NCBI RefSeq assembly: GCF_014203645.1
Contig: NZ_JACHJL010000001.1
Location: forward strand, 682,001-746,000
Origin: Streptomyces zagrosensis
GTDB taxonomy: Bacteria; Actinomycetota; Actinomycetes; Streptomycetales; Streptomycetaceae
DNA length: 64,000 nucleotides
Reading direction: 5' to 3'
The notes under the pieces were generated by a model. It ran no database searches. It was not told the DNA's origin and worked only from the letters and a program-made list of their open reading frames with translations. Positions within the stretch are counted from its first letter, which is position 1. The number at the start of each line of letters is the position of its first letter. Below, in pieces: positions 36,741 through 45,397 of this stretch. The position numbers and the translations under genes were made by a program.

Positions 36741-37682
36741 TCAGGCGAGTTCCGCAGCGAAAGGGGGCTCCGCGCCGGGGCGGGAGCAGGTGAGGGCCGA
36801 CGCACGAGCAGCGAAGGTCAACGTGTCACGCCAGATGTCGGGGGCCAGTTCGGTGAGGGCCGCTCCGGACAGTGCACCGTGCGAGGCGAGCCGGTGCAGC
36901 AGTGCGGCGTTGACGGTGTCACCGGCTCCGATGGTGTCCACGACAGCGACCTCCACGCTCGGCACCCGCAGTTCAGCGCCGTTGCCCAAGTGGACGCTGA
37001 GACCGTCCGCGCCGTGCGTGAGGACGACGGCCGATGGGCCTGCCGCCAGCCACGTCTGCACGGTGTCGGTGATGTCGGAGGAATCGGCCAGCCACGTCGC
37101 GTCCTCGACCGACAGTTTCAGGAGGTTGATGTGTGGCAGCCAGTTGAGGAAGCGGGCCCGGTACGCGGCGGGGTCCGGGATCAGACCTGACCGGATGTTG
37201 GGGTCGAGCGTGGTGAAGACCCCACGCTGAGCCTCCCGCCGCAACAGCTCCTCATATGCCGTGGCGCCCGGCTCCAGGACGAGCGAGCACGTCCCCAGGG
37301 ACAGCGCGGTGGTCCCGGCAGGTAGCGCGGCCGGGAGCTGGAAGAACCGGTCCGCGGTGCCCTCGACGTAGAAGACATAGCCGGCCGATCCGTTGATGCT
37401 GACCTCGGCCACGGCCAGGGTGGTCGGCTCCGGGCCGCGCTGCACCGGGGTGGTATCCACGCCGGCGGCGTGCAGCCCATCGAGGAGGGCCGCACCGTAG
37501 CTGTCCTCGGAGACCCGTGAGCAAAACGCGGTGGGGGAGCCGAGCCGTCCGAGGGCCAGGGCGGTGTTGTAGGGGCCCCCGCCGCGGCGGGGGATCAGCG
37601 GAAGGAGTCCGCCGGCTGCCTCGGGCGTCGCCGACGCGCTGGGGACGAGGTCGATCAGGGCTTCTCCGGCGACGACGATCAC
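36741..37682 (-). CDS. PfkB-family carbohydrate kinase
   Basis: The 313-residue ribokinase/fructokinase-type enzyme phosphorylates a sugar or nucleoside with ATP. The N-terminal GEALIDLVPS and GGGPYNTALALGRLG are PfkB signature 1. The C-terminal DTIGAGDTVNAALLHRL holds the catalytic Asp and anion hole of signature 2. GTG 37682 is preceded by AGGAGAGGA. The closest match by eye is to fructokinases, but sugar specificity cannot be read from the sequence. It converges on uvrA. Confidence 0.88.
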   Translation of the reverse strand: MIVVAGEALIDLVPSASATPEAAGGLLPLIPRRGGGPYNTALALGRLGSPTAFCSRVSEDSYGAALLDGLHAAGVDTTPVQRGPEPTTLAVAEVSINGSAGYVFYVEGTADRFFQLPAALPAGTTALSLGTCSLVLEPGATAYEELLRREAQRGVFTTLDPNIRSGLIPDPAAYRARFLNWLPHINLLKLSVEDATWLADSSDITDTVQTWLAAGPSAVVLTHGADGLSVHLGNGAELRVPSVEVAVVDTIGAGDTVNAALLHRLASHGALSGAALTELAPDIWRDTLTFAARASALTCSRPGAEPPFAAELA

Positions 37683-37797
37683 GAGCGGAAATCCTCTCCT
37701 TGGTGCGGGCGGGCAGCTGGCCGGGCAGCCGGCCTGGTTCGTGCCCCTCGCTGCATGGCCACCCGCTACCGCCTCCCAGCCGCGCTAGTTCTCGGCT

Positions 37798-37815
37798 GCC
37801 GCTGCCGGCAGCGGC
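37798..37815. repeat. 18-bp perfect palindrome before Rieske gene
   Basis: GCCGCTGCCGGCAGCGGC is perfectly self-complementary. It lies in the 319-base gap (37683-38001) between the divergent sugar kinase and Rieske genes. A second small palindrome, TGTGATCACA (37890-37899), is nearer the Rieske gene. Either could be an operator; I found no clear promoter. Confidence 0.6.
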
Positions 37816-38001
37816 CCGGGTCGCCGTGGGCCGTTGCTTTGCTGATGAGGAGGCCGATGGGCTTGGCGGACGGGCAGGAAGCTATCGCATGTGATCACAC
37901 GGCGTAAACGCTTGTGCAAACGATGGCGTGCTCAATTGGCCAGGTATTGTCGGAACGCTCTTTCCCTGAACCAGTTTCACAGTGCCCCCGTGGAGTTCGC
38001 C

Positions 38002-38424
38002 ATGAGTTGCCAGCCCGCCAGCCGTCGGACCGTGCTGCGAGGGGCGGCGCTGGCCGGCGCTGCGGGGCTCGGCGTGGCCGCCTGCTCGCCCGGCGAGTCC
38101 GCCCGCGGACCGGTGACCCCGACCGCGCCGGTGCACTTGGGCTCTGCGGACGAGGTTCCTGTGGGGGAGGCGAAGCTCTACCGCAACGACAGGTTGCTGG
38201 TCGCGCAGCCCGTGAAGGGGGAGTTCAAGGCGTACAGCGCGGTGTGTACGCACAAGGGGTGCGTCCTTCGCAAGATCGAGGACGGCGAGGCCAAGTGCGC
38301 TTGCCATGGCAGCATGTTCGACCCGGCCACGGGCGAGGTTTTGGATGGACCGGCTGGAGAGCCGTTGCTGTCCGTACCGGTGCGACTTGAGGGCGGCAAG
38401 TTGGTGGCGGGACCATCGGCGTAG
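38002..38424 (+). CDS. Tat-exported Rieske 2Fe-2S lipoprotein
   Basis: The 140-residue protein starts with a Tat signal, SRRTVLRGAALAGAAG (Arg8-Arg9), ending in the lipobox GVAAC with Cys28, so it is predicted to be a lipid-anchored exported protein. The Rieske cluster motifs are CTHKGC and CACHGSMF (two Cys and two His), binding a 2Fe-2S centre. The length is that of small ferredoxin-like Rieske proteins, not the larger cytochrome bc1 subunit. ATG 38002 follows GGAG. It probably accepts electrons outside the membrane; its partner is unknown. Confidence 0.9.
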   Translation: MSCQPASRRTVLRGAALAGAAGLGVAACSPGESARGPVTPTAPVHLGSADEVPVGEAKLYRNDRLLVAQPVKGEFKAYSAVCTHKGCVLRKIEDGEAKCACHGSMFDPATGEVLDGPAGEPLLSVPVRLEGGKLVAGPSA

Positions 38425-38481
38425 CTGAACGCCGCTGGTCCGATGCGCCACTGGGGATAACAAGCGAGTTACGCTCACCGA

Positions 38482-38910
38482 GTGATCGCTACCTGGGAGC
38501 CCGCGGCGCCGGGCGTGTTACGACTGCCATCGGGGCGACTGATCCGGGGGCGAGGGCTGCGGCGTGCCCTGCCAGTTGGGCCGGTACCTGACTTCGCGCT
38601 GTATCTGCGTGGCCGCACGCCACCGCCCGTCGCCTGGGAGGCTCGTTGGCTTCGCTGGCCGGACTTTTGGCTGCCGTCCGACCGTACCGCCGCCAGCGCA
38701 GCGATGCGTGAGGCGTGGACGCGGGCCGAGACCGAACGCGTCGAAATCGCCTGCGGTGGTGGGGTCGGGCGTACGGGTACCGCGTTGGCCTGCCTCGCCG
38801 TGCTGGACGGGGTGCCCAAGGGCGAGGCCGTGACATACGTACGGGAGCACTACGCGCCGCGGGCCGTGGAGACGCCTTGGCAGCGCCGCTTCGTCGCCGG
38901 TTTCGCGTAG
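38482..38910 (+). CDS. Protein-tyrosine-phosphatase-like protein
   Basis: The 142-residue protein shows a PTP-loop, IACGGGVGRTGTALACLAVL, with Cys91 and Arg97 in the C-x5-R arrangement of tyrosine and dual-specificity phosphatases. The Asp of WPDFWLPSD (61 or 67) could be the general acid. The usual His before Cys is Ala here, and the P-loop glycines are atypical (HCxxGxxR is the norm). It starts 57 bases after the Rieske gene on the same strand and may be in its operon. The substrate is unknown. Confidence 0.75.
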   Translation: MIATWEPAAPGVLRLPSGRLIRGRGLRRALPVGPVPDFALYLRGRTPPPVAWEARWLRWPDFWLPSDRTAASAAMREAWTRAETERVEIACGGGVGRTGTALACLAVLDGVPKGEAVTYVREHYAPRAVETPWQRRFVAGFA

Positions 38911-38988
38911 TGCGCCAGGCCAGCAGGTCGGGAGATCCGACGGGTCTGGGTGATGTGTGCGGCCCGGCGTCCCGCTGGACCCGACACG

Positions 38989-39930
38989 CTAGGACCAGTC
39001 CCAGGCGACGCCCAGGATGCCGGGGCGGACGCCCTGTTCGGCCAGGTGGACGGTGCGGTGGCCGCTCAGGGTGAGTTCCTTTTGACCGCTGCGGGCCGCA
39101 CCGGCGGAGCCCTGCGTGAAGCGGTGGCAGCGTACGGGCAGTGCGGTGGGGTCGAAACGTACTTGCAGCACATACTGACCACCCGCGAACGGGATGACGC
39201 GGAAATACTCCGTGCTCTGCCCTCCCGTGCCGTCTTCGACGACGTAGCTGAACACATGCGTATCCCCGGCGCTCAGCCGGGTGTCGAAGAGCAGTTCGGC
39301 GACCAGGACGCCGGTGCTCGCCTGCCAACGGATGCGGCCCACCCGGCAGTTGTCCGTGGCGCGCACCCGTATCTGGCTGGGGTCGCAGCCGTGATCGCCC
39401 TGGTGGATGGCGAGATAGCGGTCCACGCCGTCCCGGTGGGCGCGCACCACGTGCTGCGACTCGCGTGCGTACAGCTCCTGTCGTGCGCCGATCTGGATGC
39501 GCTCCAGATGGCAGACGGTGTGCAATCCGCCGTCGATCGGCGAGCCGAGGTCGGCGATCAGCCGGGCCAACGATGTGGACTGCTCGTGCAGCGTGCGGTA
39601 GGAGCGGGCGGCGGGGCGGTCGGTCCCGGGGCGTAGGGCAGGTTCAAGGAGCCGGGTCAGGGCGTGGACGGGCAGTTCGAGGACGTCCTCAAGCGCTCGG
39701 ACCGCTCTCAGCGATTCGGCCCGGCGCGGGGTTCTCGCGCCCTGCTGCCAGTAGCTGAGGCTGGTGATGCCGACCTTGACACCGCGCTGCGCCAGCCGGT
39801 GCTGCACCCGGTGCAGGGCCAGGCCGCGCGCGGCGAGTGCGGCGCGTAGGGCGAGGTGGAACGGCCCAGCCCGCAGTGCCTGGGCCAGCTCCGCCTCGGC
39901 CACGTCCGACTGCGCGGCGGTCTGTCGCAT
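38989..39930 (-). CDS. XRE-type transcriptional regulator
   Basis: The 313-residue protein has an N-terminal helix-turn-helix of XRE/Cro type at about residues 25-75 (FHLALRAALAARGLALHRVQ, then ITSLSYWQQGARTPRR). The remaining 200 residues are a conserved but unnamed region with a beta-rich end (VEDGTGGQSTEYFRVIPFAG). GAGAGG precedes the ATG. It is divergent from the papain-like protease gene, and the shared 266-base region carries repeated TTCAC sites, so it is the likely regulator of that pair (inference). Confidence 0.78.
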   Translation of the reverse strand: MRQTAAQSDVAEAELAQALRAGPFHLALRAALAARGLALHRVQHRLAQRGVKVGITSLSYWQQGARTPRRAESLRAVRALEDVLELPVHALTRLLEPALRPGTDRPAARSYRTLHEQSTSLARLIADLGSPIDGGLHTVCHLERIQIGARQELYARESQHVVRAHRDGVDRYLAIHQGDHGCDPSQIRVRATDNCRVGRIRWQASTGVLVAELLFDTRLSAGDTHVFSYVVEDGTGGQSTEYFRVIPFAGGQYVLQVRFDPTALPVRCHRFTQGSAGAARSGQKELTLSGHRTVHLAEQGVRPGILGVAWDWS

Positions 39931-39964
39931 CGCATGCCTCTCGTGAGCAGGTCAGGAACGGATA

Positions 39965-40094
39965 TTCACACACCGGTGCCGTAAGTGAATGTTCACGACC
40001 GGAATTCGCCACTTCGGCGCCTCGTACGCCGTGATCCAGCTAGCGGGGCACCGGGCGTTCACATGATGCGCTGACTGTTCACGTCGGTTTTCAC
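39965..40094. promoter_or_regulatory. Cluster of TTCAC sites, candidate operators
   Basis: TTCAC occurs at 39965, 39992, 40058, 40078 and 40090, and its complement GTGAA at 39985. The pair at 39985-39996 forms the perfect palindrome GTGAATGTTCAC. The cluster fills the gap between the divergent XRE regulator and the papain-like protease gene. Binding by that regulator is inferred, not shown. Confidence 0.5.
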
Positions 40095-40196
40095 CTCGCA
40101 TTGAAGCGTGTTGACCGTGACCAGACAACACCCGATGCTCCAGGCAGCGTCCGGACGCGCTCCTCCACCCCACCCCCCTTTCTTGGGAGGAACGCC

Positions 40197-40826
40197 ATGC
40201 CCCTCACCTCTCGACTACGCCGTACACGGCGTCCAAGCCGGTCTGGCACCAGACAGCTGTCCGTTGTCGCGTTCGCCTTGGCCGCCCTGTTCGCCGTCCC
40301 CACGGCTTCGGCCACCGCCGCGCCGGACGACGCGCCGAGCACCCGCGCCGCGAACCGGTTGGACATCACCATGCAGGCGCAGGAGAAGACCAACTGGTGC
40401 TGGTCCGCTGCTGGTAACACCATCGCCACCTGGATGGGCAAGAACTACAGCCAAAACCAGTTCTGCAACGCTGCCTTCAACCGGCAACAGAACACCGAGT
40501 GCCCCAACAACCAGGCTACCCTCGGTAACGTGCAGACAGCGCTGCGTTGGACGGGCATCAGGCCCGGCTCGTACATCGATGACTGGTTGCAGTACGGCGC
40601 GATACAGACCGAGATCAACGCAAAGCGCCCCGTTGAGACCCGCATCCAGTGGTCCTCTGGCGGAGGCCACATGCACGTGATCTACGGCTACGACAACTCC
40701 AACAGCTTCGTCTACTGGGGCGACCCGTGGCGCTCCAACAACCGCTACAACTGGGCCTCGCACAACTGGTACGTGAACAACAACGAGTTCTCCTGGACCC
40801 ACTCGCTCTACCGGATCGGAGCGTGA
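40197..40826 (+). CDS. Secreted papain-like cysteine protease
   Basis: The 209-residue protein has a signal peptide (twin Arg clusters, then VVAFALAALFAVPTASATAA, cleavage near 42) and a papain-like fold of the AvrRpt2/C70-C39 type. The nucleophile is Cys68 in QEKTNWCWSAAGNTI. His158 or His160 lies in GGGHMHVIYGYD, and Asp follows in VYWGDPW, the expected Cys-His-Asp order. No propeptide longer than about 20 residues is present. GGGAGG precedes ATG 40197. The next gene starts four bases after its stop, so the two are translationally coupled. Confidence 0.85.
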   Translation: MPLTSRLRRTRRPSRSGTRQLSVVAFALAALFAVPTASATAAPDDAPSTRAANRLDITMQAQEKTNWCWSAAGNTIATWMGKNYSQNQFCNAAFNRQQNTECPNNQATLGNVQTALRWTGIRPGSYIDDWLQYGAIQTEINAKRPVETRIQWSSGGGHMHVIYGYDNSNSFVYWGDPWRSNNRYNWASHNWYVNNNEFSWTHSLYRIGA

Positions 40827-40830
40827 GGTC

Positions 40831-41793
40831 ATGAGCGCCGAGCACACTCCCCAGCCGTCCAAGCCGGTCATCGCGCGGTCCGCGGCGGGCGCGGCCACCC
40901 TCGCGACCGTTCTCGCCGCGCTGCTCGCCGGTGCCCCGCAGGCCGCGGCCACCGAGGCCCCCGCCTCGCCCAAGGCCCCGGCCGCCAGCACCGTCAGCGC
41001 GGCGCACGACGCGGTCACCGCGCCTGGCACCCTCGACAGCCTCGCGCGTTTCTTCGCTCGTGACGGAGCCGTCGCCAAGGCGAAGGCACAGCCGCGCGTC
41101 GAGGGCGCGACGGTGCCCGTCTACACCCTTTCGCCGGGCTTCGTCGCCGACGCATCCGGTGCGGGCCACCAGCCCATCGCCACGATGGACTTCCTGGCCA
41201 GCAAGGCCGTTTCCGCGGATGGGCAGGTCGCATCCGTGTGGACCGCGCACACCGGCGGTTCCTGGAAGGTCGTCAACATCGCCACCGGCGGCGATGAGAC
41301 GTATTACGCCGCCAAGGGCGCCAAGAAGCTCGGCGGCGGCACCGTCTTCCGCGAGCCGCAGATCGATGCCTGGTACGTACAGCGTGGCGCCCAGGTGCTC
41401 CCGCTGGACACCGATGCCGTGCAGGCCATCGGCGCGGGCGGAATGACCGTGGACGCGTATCGGAAGCGAGTCCACACGGCGTACGCGGACAAGCTCCCCG
41501 GCTCCGCGTACGCGGACAAGGGCAAGGCGGGCGGCTACGAGCAGGGCCCGGGCTCCGCTCCGGCCGCATCCGGTGCTACGGAAGCCATGGGCGAGGCGCG
41601 TGACGCCAAGAGCCCGAACGGCGCGGACAACTCCCACCGGGGGAGCGACGCGAAGAGCACGGTGCGGCAGAACGCTTCCGCGGCTACGGGCGGCGAGGAC
41701 CTGCTGACCGCGACGTCCGCACTCACCGCGCTGGCGGCGCTCGTGGCGCTCGGTCTGTCCGGCGCGGTGGCGCTGCGGCTACGGCGTCGCTAG
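40831..41793 (+). CDS. Membrane-anchored partner of papain-like protease
   Basis: I do not recognise this 320-residue protein. It has an N-terminal signal segment (AAGAATLATVLAALLAGAPQ, cleavage near 40) and an extracellular domain of about residues 65-220. That domain contains IATMDFLASKAV, ASVWTAHTGGSWKVVNIA and DETYYAAKGAKKL. A Gly/Ala/Ser-rich linker follows, then a C-terminal membrane helix (TATSALTALAALVALGLSGA) ending in Arg residues, so it should be anchored with the domain outside. The coupling to the protease gene (4-base gap) suggests it is the protease's inhibitor, chaperone or tether. That is an inference from position only. Confidence 0.7.
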   Translation: MSAEHTPQPSKPVIARSAAGAATLATVLAALLAGAPQAAATEAPASPKAPAASTVSAAHDAVTAPGTLDSLARFFARDGAVAKAKAQPRVEGATVPVYTLSPGFVADASGAGHQPIATMDFLASKAVSADGQVASVWTAHTGGSWKVVNIATGGDETYYAAKGAKKLGGGTVFREPQIDAWYVQRGAQVLPLDTDAVQAIGAGGMTVDAYRKRVHTAYADKLPGSAYADKGKAGGYEQGPGSAPAASGATEAMGEARDAKSPNGADNSHRGSDAKSTVRQNASAATGGEDLLTATSALTALAALVALGLSGAVALRLRRR

Positions 41794-41860
41794 CACACGA
41801 GAGCACGCAAGAGCACACGAGAGCACGCAAGAGCATGTAAAAGCACGTAAAAGCACGCGA
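41794..41860. repeat. 10-bp periodic repeat after protease partner
   Basis: About seven decamers of the form ACRCRAGAGC follow one another (ACACGAGAGC, ACGCAAGAGC, repeated, then ACGTAAAAGC variants), exactly one helical turn apart. They begin at the stop codon of the partner gene and precede a strong terminator. The gap to uvrC is 314 bases and shows no gene. Confidence 0.85.
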
Positions 41861-41928
41861 AGCGTGCAGCGAACAACACGGACCGTGCCTCACCTGTCGA
41901 GTGTGACCGGTGGGGTACGGAGCCGAAA

Positions 41929-41966
41929 ATGGCGGTCGGCCCCGCGGCGGCGGGGCCGACCGCCAT
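41929..41966 (+). terminator. Strong terminator before uvrC
   Basis: ATGGCGGTCGGCCCCG (41929-41944) and its exact complement (41951-41966) form a 16-bp stem with loop CGGCGG. It closes the protease module and insulates uvrC. Confidence 0.85.
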
Positions 41967-42107
41967 CGGCATGGGCCAGCGATGCGCGACGGCTGGCCGG
42001 GGTCGCCCGGCGGGCGTGGACCTATGGCCGGGGCGCGCCATATGTGGCAGCGGCCGTGGCGTCGCACCACGGCCGGACTGTCACTGCCCGCCAGTAGGGT
42101 GGTGAGC

Positions 42108-44471
42108 ATGGCCGACCCCAGCAGTTACCGACCCAAGCCGGGACAGATCCCCGACTCGCCCGGGGTCTACAAGTTCCGGGATCAACACGCGCGCGTGATC
42201 TACGTCGGCAAGGCGAAGAGTCTGCGCCCGCGGCTCTCCTCGTACTTCCAGGATCTCGCACATCTCCACCCGCGTACCCGGACCATGGTCACCACGGCTG
42301 CCTCCGTCGAGTGGACTGTCGTGTCCACCGAGGTCGAGGCGCTCCAACTGGAGTACGCGTGGATCAAGGAATTCGATCCCCGGTTCAACGTCAAGTACCG
42401 CGATGACAAGAGCTACCCCTCCCTGGCCGTCACGCTGAACGAGGAGTTCCCTCGGGTTCAGGTGATGCGCGGGCCCAAGCGCAAGGGCGTTCGCTACTTC
42501 GGCCCGTACGGACACGCGTGGGCGATCCGCGAGACCGTTGACCTGATGTTGCGCGTCTTTCCCGTACGGACCTGCTCTGCCGGGGTGTTCAAGCGCTCCG
42601 CCCAGATTGGCCGCCCCTGCTTGCTCGGTTATATCGGCAAGTGCTCCGCGCCCTGCGTCGGCCGCGTGAGCCCCGATGAACACCGGGCACTGGCCGAGGA
42701 GTTCTGCGACTTCATGGCCGGCCGCACCGGCGCGTACATCCGCCGCCTTGAGAGGCAGATGCGGGAGGCGGCGACGGAGCTGGAGTACGAGAAGGCGGCC
42801 CGGCTGCGGGACGACATCGAGGCGCTCAAGCGCGCCATGGAGAAGAACGCCGTCGTCTTCAACGACGCTACCGACGCCGATCTGATCGCGGTCGCGGAGG
42901 ACGAGTTGGAAGCCGCCGTGCAGATCTTCCACGTGCGCGGTGGGCGCGTGCGCGGCCAGCGCGGCTGGGTCACCGACAAGGTCGAGGCCGTGGACACCGC
43001 CGGGCTGGTCGAGCACGCGCTCCAGCAGTTGTACGGCGAGGAGAAGGGCGACGCCGTTCCCAAGGAGGTGCTGGTCCCGGTCCTGCCCGAGGACCCTGCC
43101 ACCGTCAATCAGTGGCTTACCGATCGCCGCGGCTCGAACGTGTCCTTGCGGATACCCCAGCGCGGCGACAAAAAGGACCTGATGGCGACCGTCGCCAGAA
43201 ATGCCCAGCAGGCGCTGGTGCTGCACAAGACCAAGCGGGCCTCGGATCTGACCACGCGCTCCCGGGCCCTGGAGGAGATCGCCGAGGCGCTCGGCCTGGA
43301 AACCGCGCCGCTGCGAGTCGAGTGCTTCGACATCTCCCACCTCCAGGGCGACGATGTGGTCGCCTCGATGGTGGTCTTCGAGGACGGCCTGCCGCGCAAG
43401 AGCGAGTACCGCCGCTTCCAGATCAAGTCCTTCGCCGGACAGGACGATGTCCGTTCGATGCACGAGGTAATCGGCCGCCGCTTTCGGCGTTATGTCCAGG
43501 AGAAACAGCAGACCGGCGAGTGGGACGTCGCCGAGGGTGCGGGCGTCGAGCGGTCGGTGCGCTCCATCGACGGCCCCAGCGACCCTGATGACACCAGCGA
43601 CCTCGATGGCCTCACCAGCGACCCTGACGGCTCTTACGGCACCGGCACCACTGGGGACGCAGACGACACTGGCAGCAACAACGACGCAGACGGCACTGGC
43701 AGCAGTGACGCTTCCGGTAGCGGCCCTGATGGGCTCGGCAGCTCCATTGGCGCAAGCGTCACGACCGGCTCTGCGAGCCCTAGCGGCCCCGGCAGTCCAG
43801 ACAGCCCAGACAGTCCCGGCAGCCCAGACCGTCCCGAGGGCGCTGGCCAGCCCGGCAGCTCGGGAAGCTCGGGTGGCGATCCCGCGGGCGGCCCCGGCGA
43901 TTCCATCCGTGATGAGGACGGCAGGCCCCGCCGCTTCGCCTATCCGCCGCAGCTCGTGGTGGTGGACGGTGGGCAGCCGCAGGTCGCCGCGGCTCAGCGG
44001 GCCCTGGAGGAGTTGGGCATAGACGACGTCGCCGTCTGCGGGCTCGCCAAGCGGCTGGAAGAGGTCTGGCTGCCCGGCGAGGACGATCCGGTCGTGCTGC
44101 CCCGCAGCAGTGAGGGGCTGTACTTGTTGCAGCGGGTGCGCGATGAGGCGCACCGGTTCGCCATCGCGTACCAGCGCACCAAGCGTGCATCGAGCTTCAA
44201 GGCCGGGCCGCTGGACTCGGTGGCCGGGCTGGGGGACACCCGTAAGCGGGCCCTGCTCAAGCACTTCGGTTCACTCAAGCGGCTGCGCGCCGCGACGATC
44301 GACCAGCTCTGCGAGGTCCCCGGCATCGGCCGTAAGACGGCTGAAACCGTCGCCGTGGCCCTGGCACAGGCGGCTCCGGCCGCTCCGGCGGTGAATACCG
44401 CCACAGGAGAGATTATTGAGGATGACGTCGCGACCACGGCGCCATCATCGGAACGGGGGCAGACACCGTGA
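42108..44471 (+). CDS. uvrC: Excinuclease ABC subunit C
   Basis: The 787-residue UvrC makes both cuts in nucleotide excision repair. The N-terminal GIY-YIG nuclease is visible as PGVYKFRD and [15 protein letters not shown] Cys cluster follows ([13 protein letters not shown]), then a UVR domain ([19 protein letters not shown]), an RNase H-like nuclease ([18 protein letters not shown], later [10 protein letters not shown]) and a C-terminal helix-hairpin-helix pair ([13 protein letters not shown]). About 120 residues of Asp/Gly/Ser/Pro-rich low complexity (about 487-606) interrupt the RNase H-like domain. ATG 42108 fits the family start. Its stop overlaps the rapZ start. Confidence 0.96.
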   Translation: MADPSSYRPKPGQIPDSPGVYKFRDQHARVIYVGKAKSLRPRLSSYFQDLAHLHPRTRTMVTTAASVEWTVVSTEVEALQLEYAWIKEFDPRFNVKYRDDKSYPSLAVTLNEEFPRVQVMRGPKRKGVRYFGPYGHAWAIRETVDLMLRVFPVRTCSAGVFKRSAQIGRPCLLGYIGKCSAPCVGRVSPDEHRALAEEFCDFMAGRTGAYIRRLERQMREAATELEYEKAARLRDDIEALKRAMEKNAVVFNDATDADLIAVAEDELEAAVQIFHVRGGRVRGQRGWVTDKVEAVDTAGLVEHALQQLYGEEKGDAVPKEVLVPVLPEDPATVNQWLTDRRGSNVSLRIPQRGDKKDLMATVARNAQQALVLHKTKRASDLTTRSRALEEIAEALGLETAPLRVECFDISHLQGDDVVASMVVFEDGLPRKSEYRRFQIKSFAGQDDVRSMHEVIGRRFRRYVQEKQQTGEWDVAEGAGVERSVRSIDGPSDPDDTSDLDGLTSDPDGSYGTGTTGDADDTGSNNDADGTGSSDASGSGPDGLGSSIGASVTTGSASPSGPGSPDSPDSPGSPDRPEGAGQPGSSGSSGGDPAGGPGDSIRDEDGRPRRFAYPPQLVVVDGGQPQVAAAQRALEELGIDDVAVCGLAKRLEEVWLPGEDDPVVLPRSSEGLYLLQRVRDEAHRFAIAYQRTKRASSFKAGPLDSVAGLGDTRKRALLKHFGSLKRLRAATIDQLCEVPGIGRKTAETVAVALAQAAPAAPAVNTATGEIIEDDVATTAPSSERGQTP

Positions 44472-45397
44472 ACGAGATCGATGGAGACGAAACACAGGTG
44501 AGTACGGGCACGACGGGCGAGGCCACCGACGCGGTAGCCATTCCCGAACTGGTGATCATCTCCGGCATGTCGGGCGCGGGCCGCAGCACCGCAGCCAAGT
44601 GTCTGGAGGACCTCGGCTGGTTTGTGGTGGACAACCTGCCGCCCGCCCTGATCCCCACCATGGTGGATCTCGGGGCGCGCTCGCAGGGCAATGTCGCCCG
44701 GATCGCCGTGGTCGTTGACGTTCGTGGCCGGCGCTTCTTCGACAACCTCCGCGAGTCGCTGGCCGACCTGGAAGCGAAGCACGTCAAGCGCCGCGTGCTG
44801 TTCCTGGAGTCATCCGACGACGCTTTGGTGCGGCGCTTCGAATCGGTCCGCCGCCCGCACCCGCTCCAGGGCGACGGCCGGATCGTGGACGGCATCGCGG
44901 CCGAGCGCGACCTGCTGCGTGAGCTGCGCGGTGACGCCGACCTGGTGATCGACACCTCCAGCCTCAACGTGCACGAGTTGCGCGCCAAGATGGACGCCCA
45001 GTTCGCTGGCGACGAGGAGCCGGAGCTGCGGGCCACGGTGATGTCCTTCGGCTACAAGTACGGTCTGCCGGTCGATGCCGATCTGGTGGTGGACTGCCGC
45101 TTCCTGCCCAACCCGCACTGGGTTCCCGAGCTGCGGCCCTTCACGGGCCTCAACGACGAGGTCTCCAGCTACGTCTTCCATCAGCCGGGCGCCAAGGAGT
45201 TCCTTGACCGGTACACGGAGCTGCTCCAGTTGATCGCCGCCGGGTACCGGCGCGAGGGCAAGCGCTATGTGACCATCGCGGTGGGCTGCACGGGCGGCAA
45301 GCATCGCAGCGTGGCCATGTCGGAGAAGCTGGCGGCCAGGCTGGCCGCCGAGGGAGTGGAGACCGTGATCGTGCACCGGGACATGGGGCGCGAGTGA
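44468..45397 (+). CDS. rapZ: RNase adapter RapZ-family protein
   Basis: The 309-residue RapZ/YvcJ protein has an N-terminal P-loop domain and the C-terminal domain that senses glucosamine-6-phosphate in enterobacteria. The P-loop reads [11 protein letters not shown], with Arg at the usual Lys position, followed by [11 protein letters not shown]. The C-terminal [10 protein letters not shown] is the family hallmark. GTG 44468 overlaps the uvrC stop by four bases and its own stop overlaps yvcK by four. The small RNA partners of E. coli RapZ are not known in Streptomyces, so the role here is uncertain. Confidence 0.93.
   Translation: MNEIDGDETQVSTGTTGEATDAVAIPELVIISGMSGAGRSTAAKCLEDLGWFVVDNLPPALIPTMVDLGARSQGNVARIAVVVDVRGRRFFDNLRESLADLEAKHVKRRVLFLESSDDALVRRFESVRRPHPLQGDGRIVDGIAAERDLLRELRGDADLVIDTSSLNVHELRAKMDAQFAGDEEPELRATVMSFGYKYGLPVDADLVVDCRFLPNPHWVPELRPFTGLNDEVSSYVFHQPGAKEFLDRYTELLQLIAAGYRREGKRYVTIAVGCTGGKHRSVAMSEKLAARLAAEGVETVIVHRDMGRE

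Noticed and set aside
37890..37899. CRP-type operator TGTGATCACA before the Rieske gene
   Set aside because: The known actinobacterial CRP site has six bases between TGTGA and TCACA; here there are none, so it is only noted as a palindrome.
43570..43925. Frameshift within uvrC
   Set aside because: The odd composition is a disordered insertion; the frame and the conserved segments on both sides are intact.
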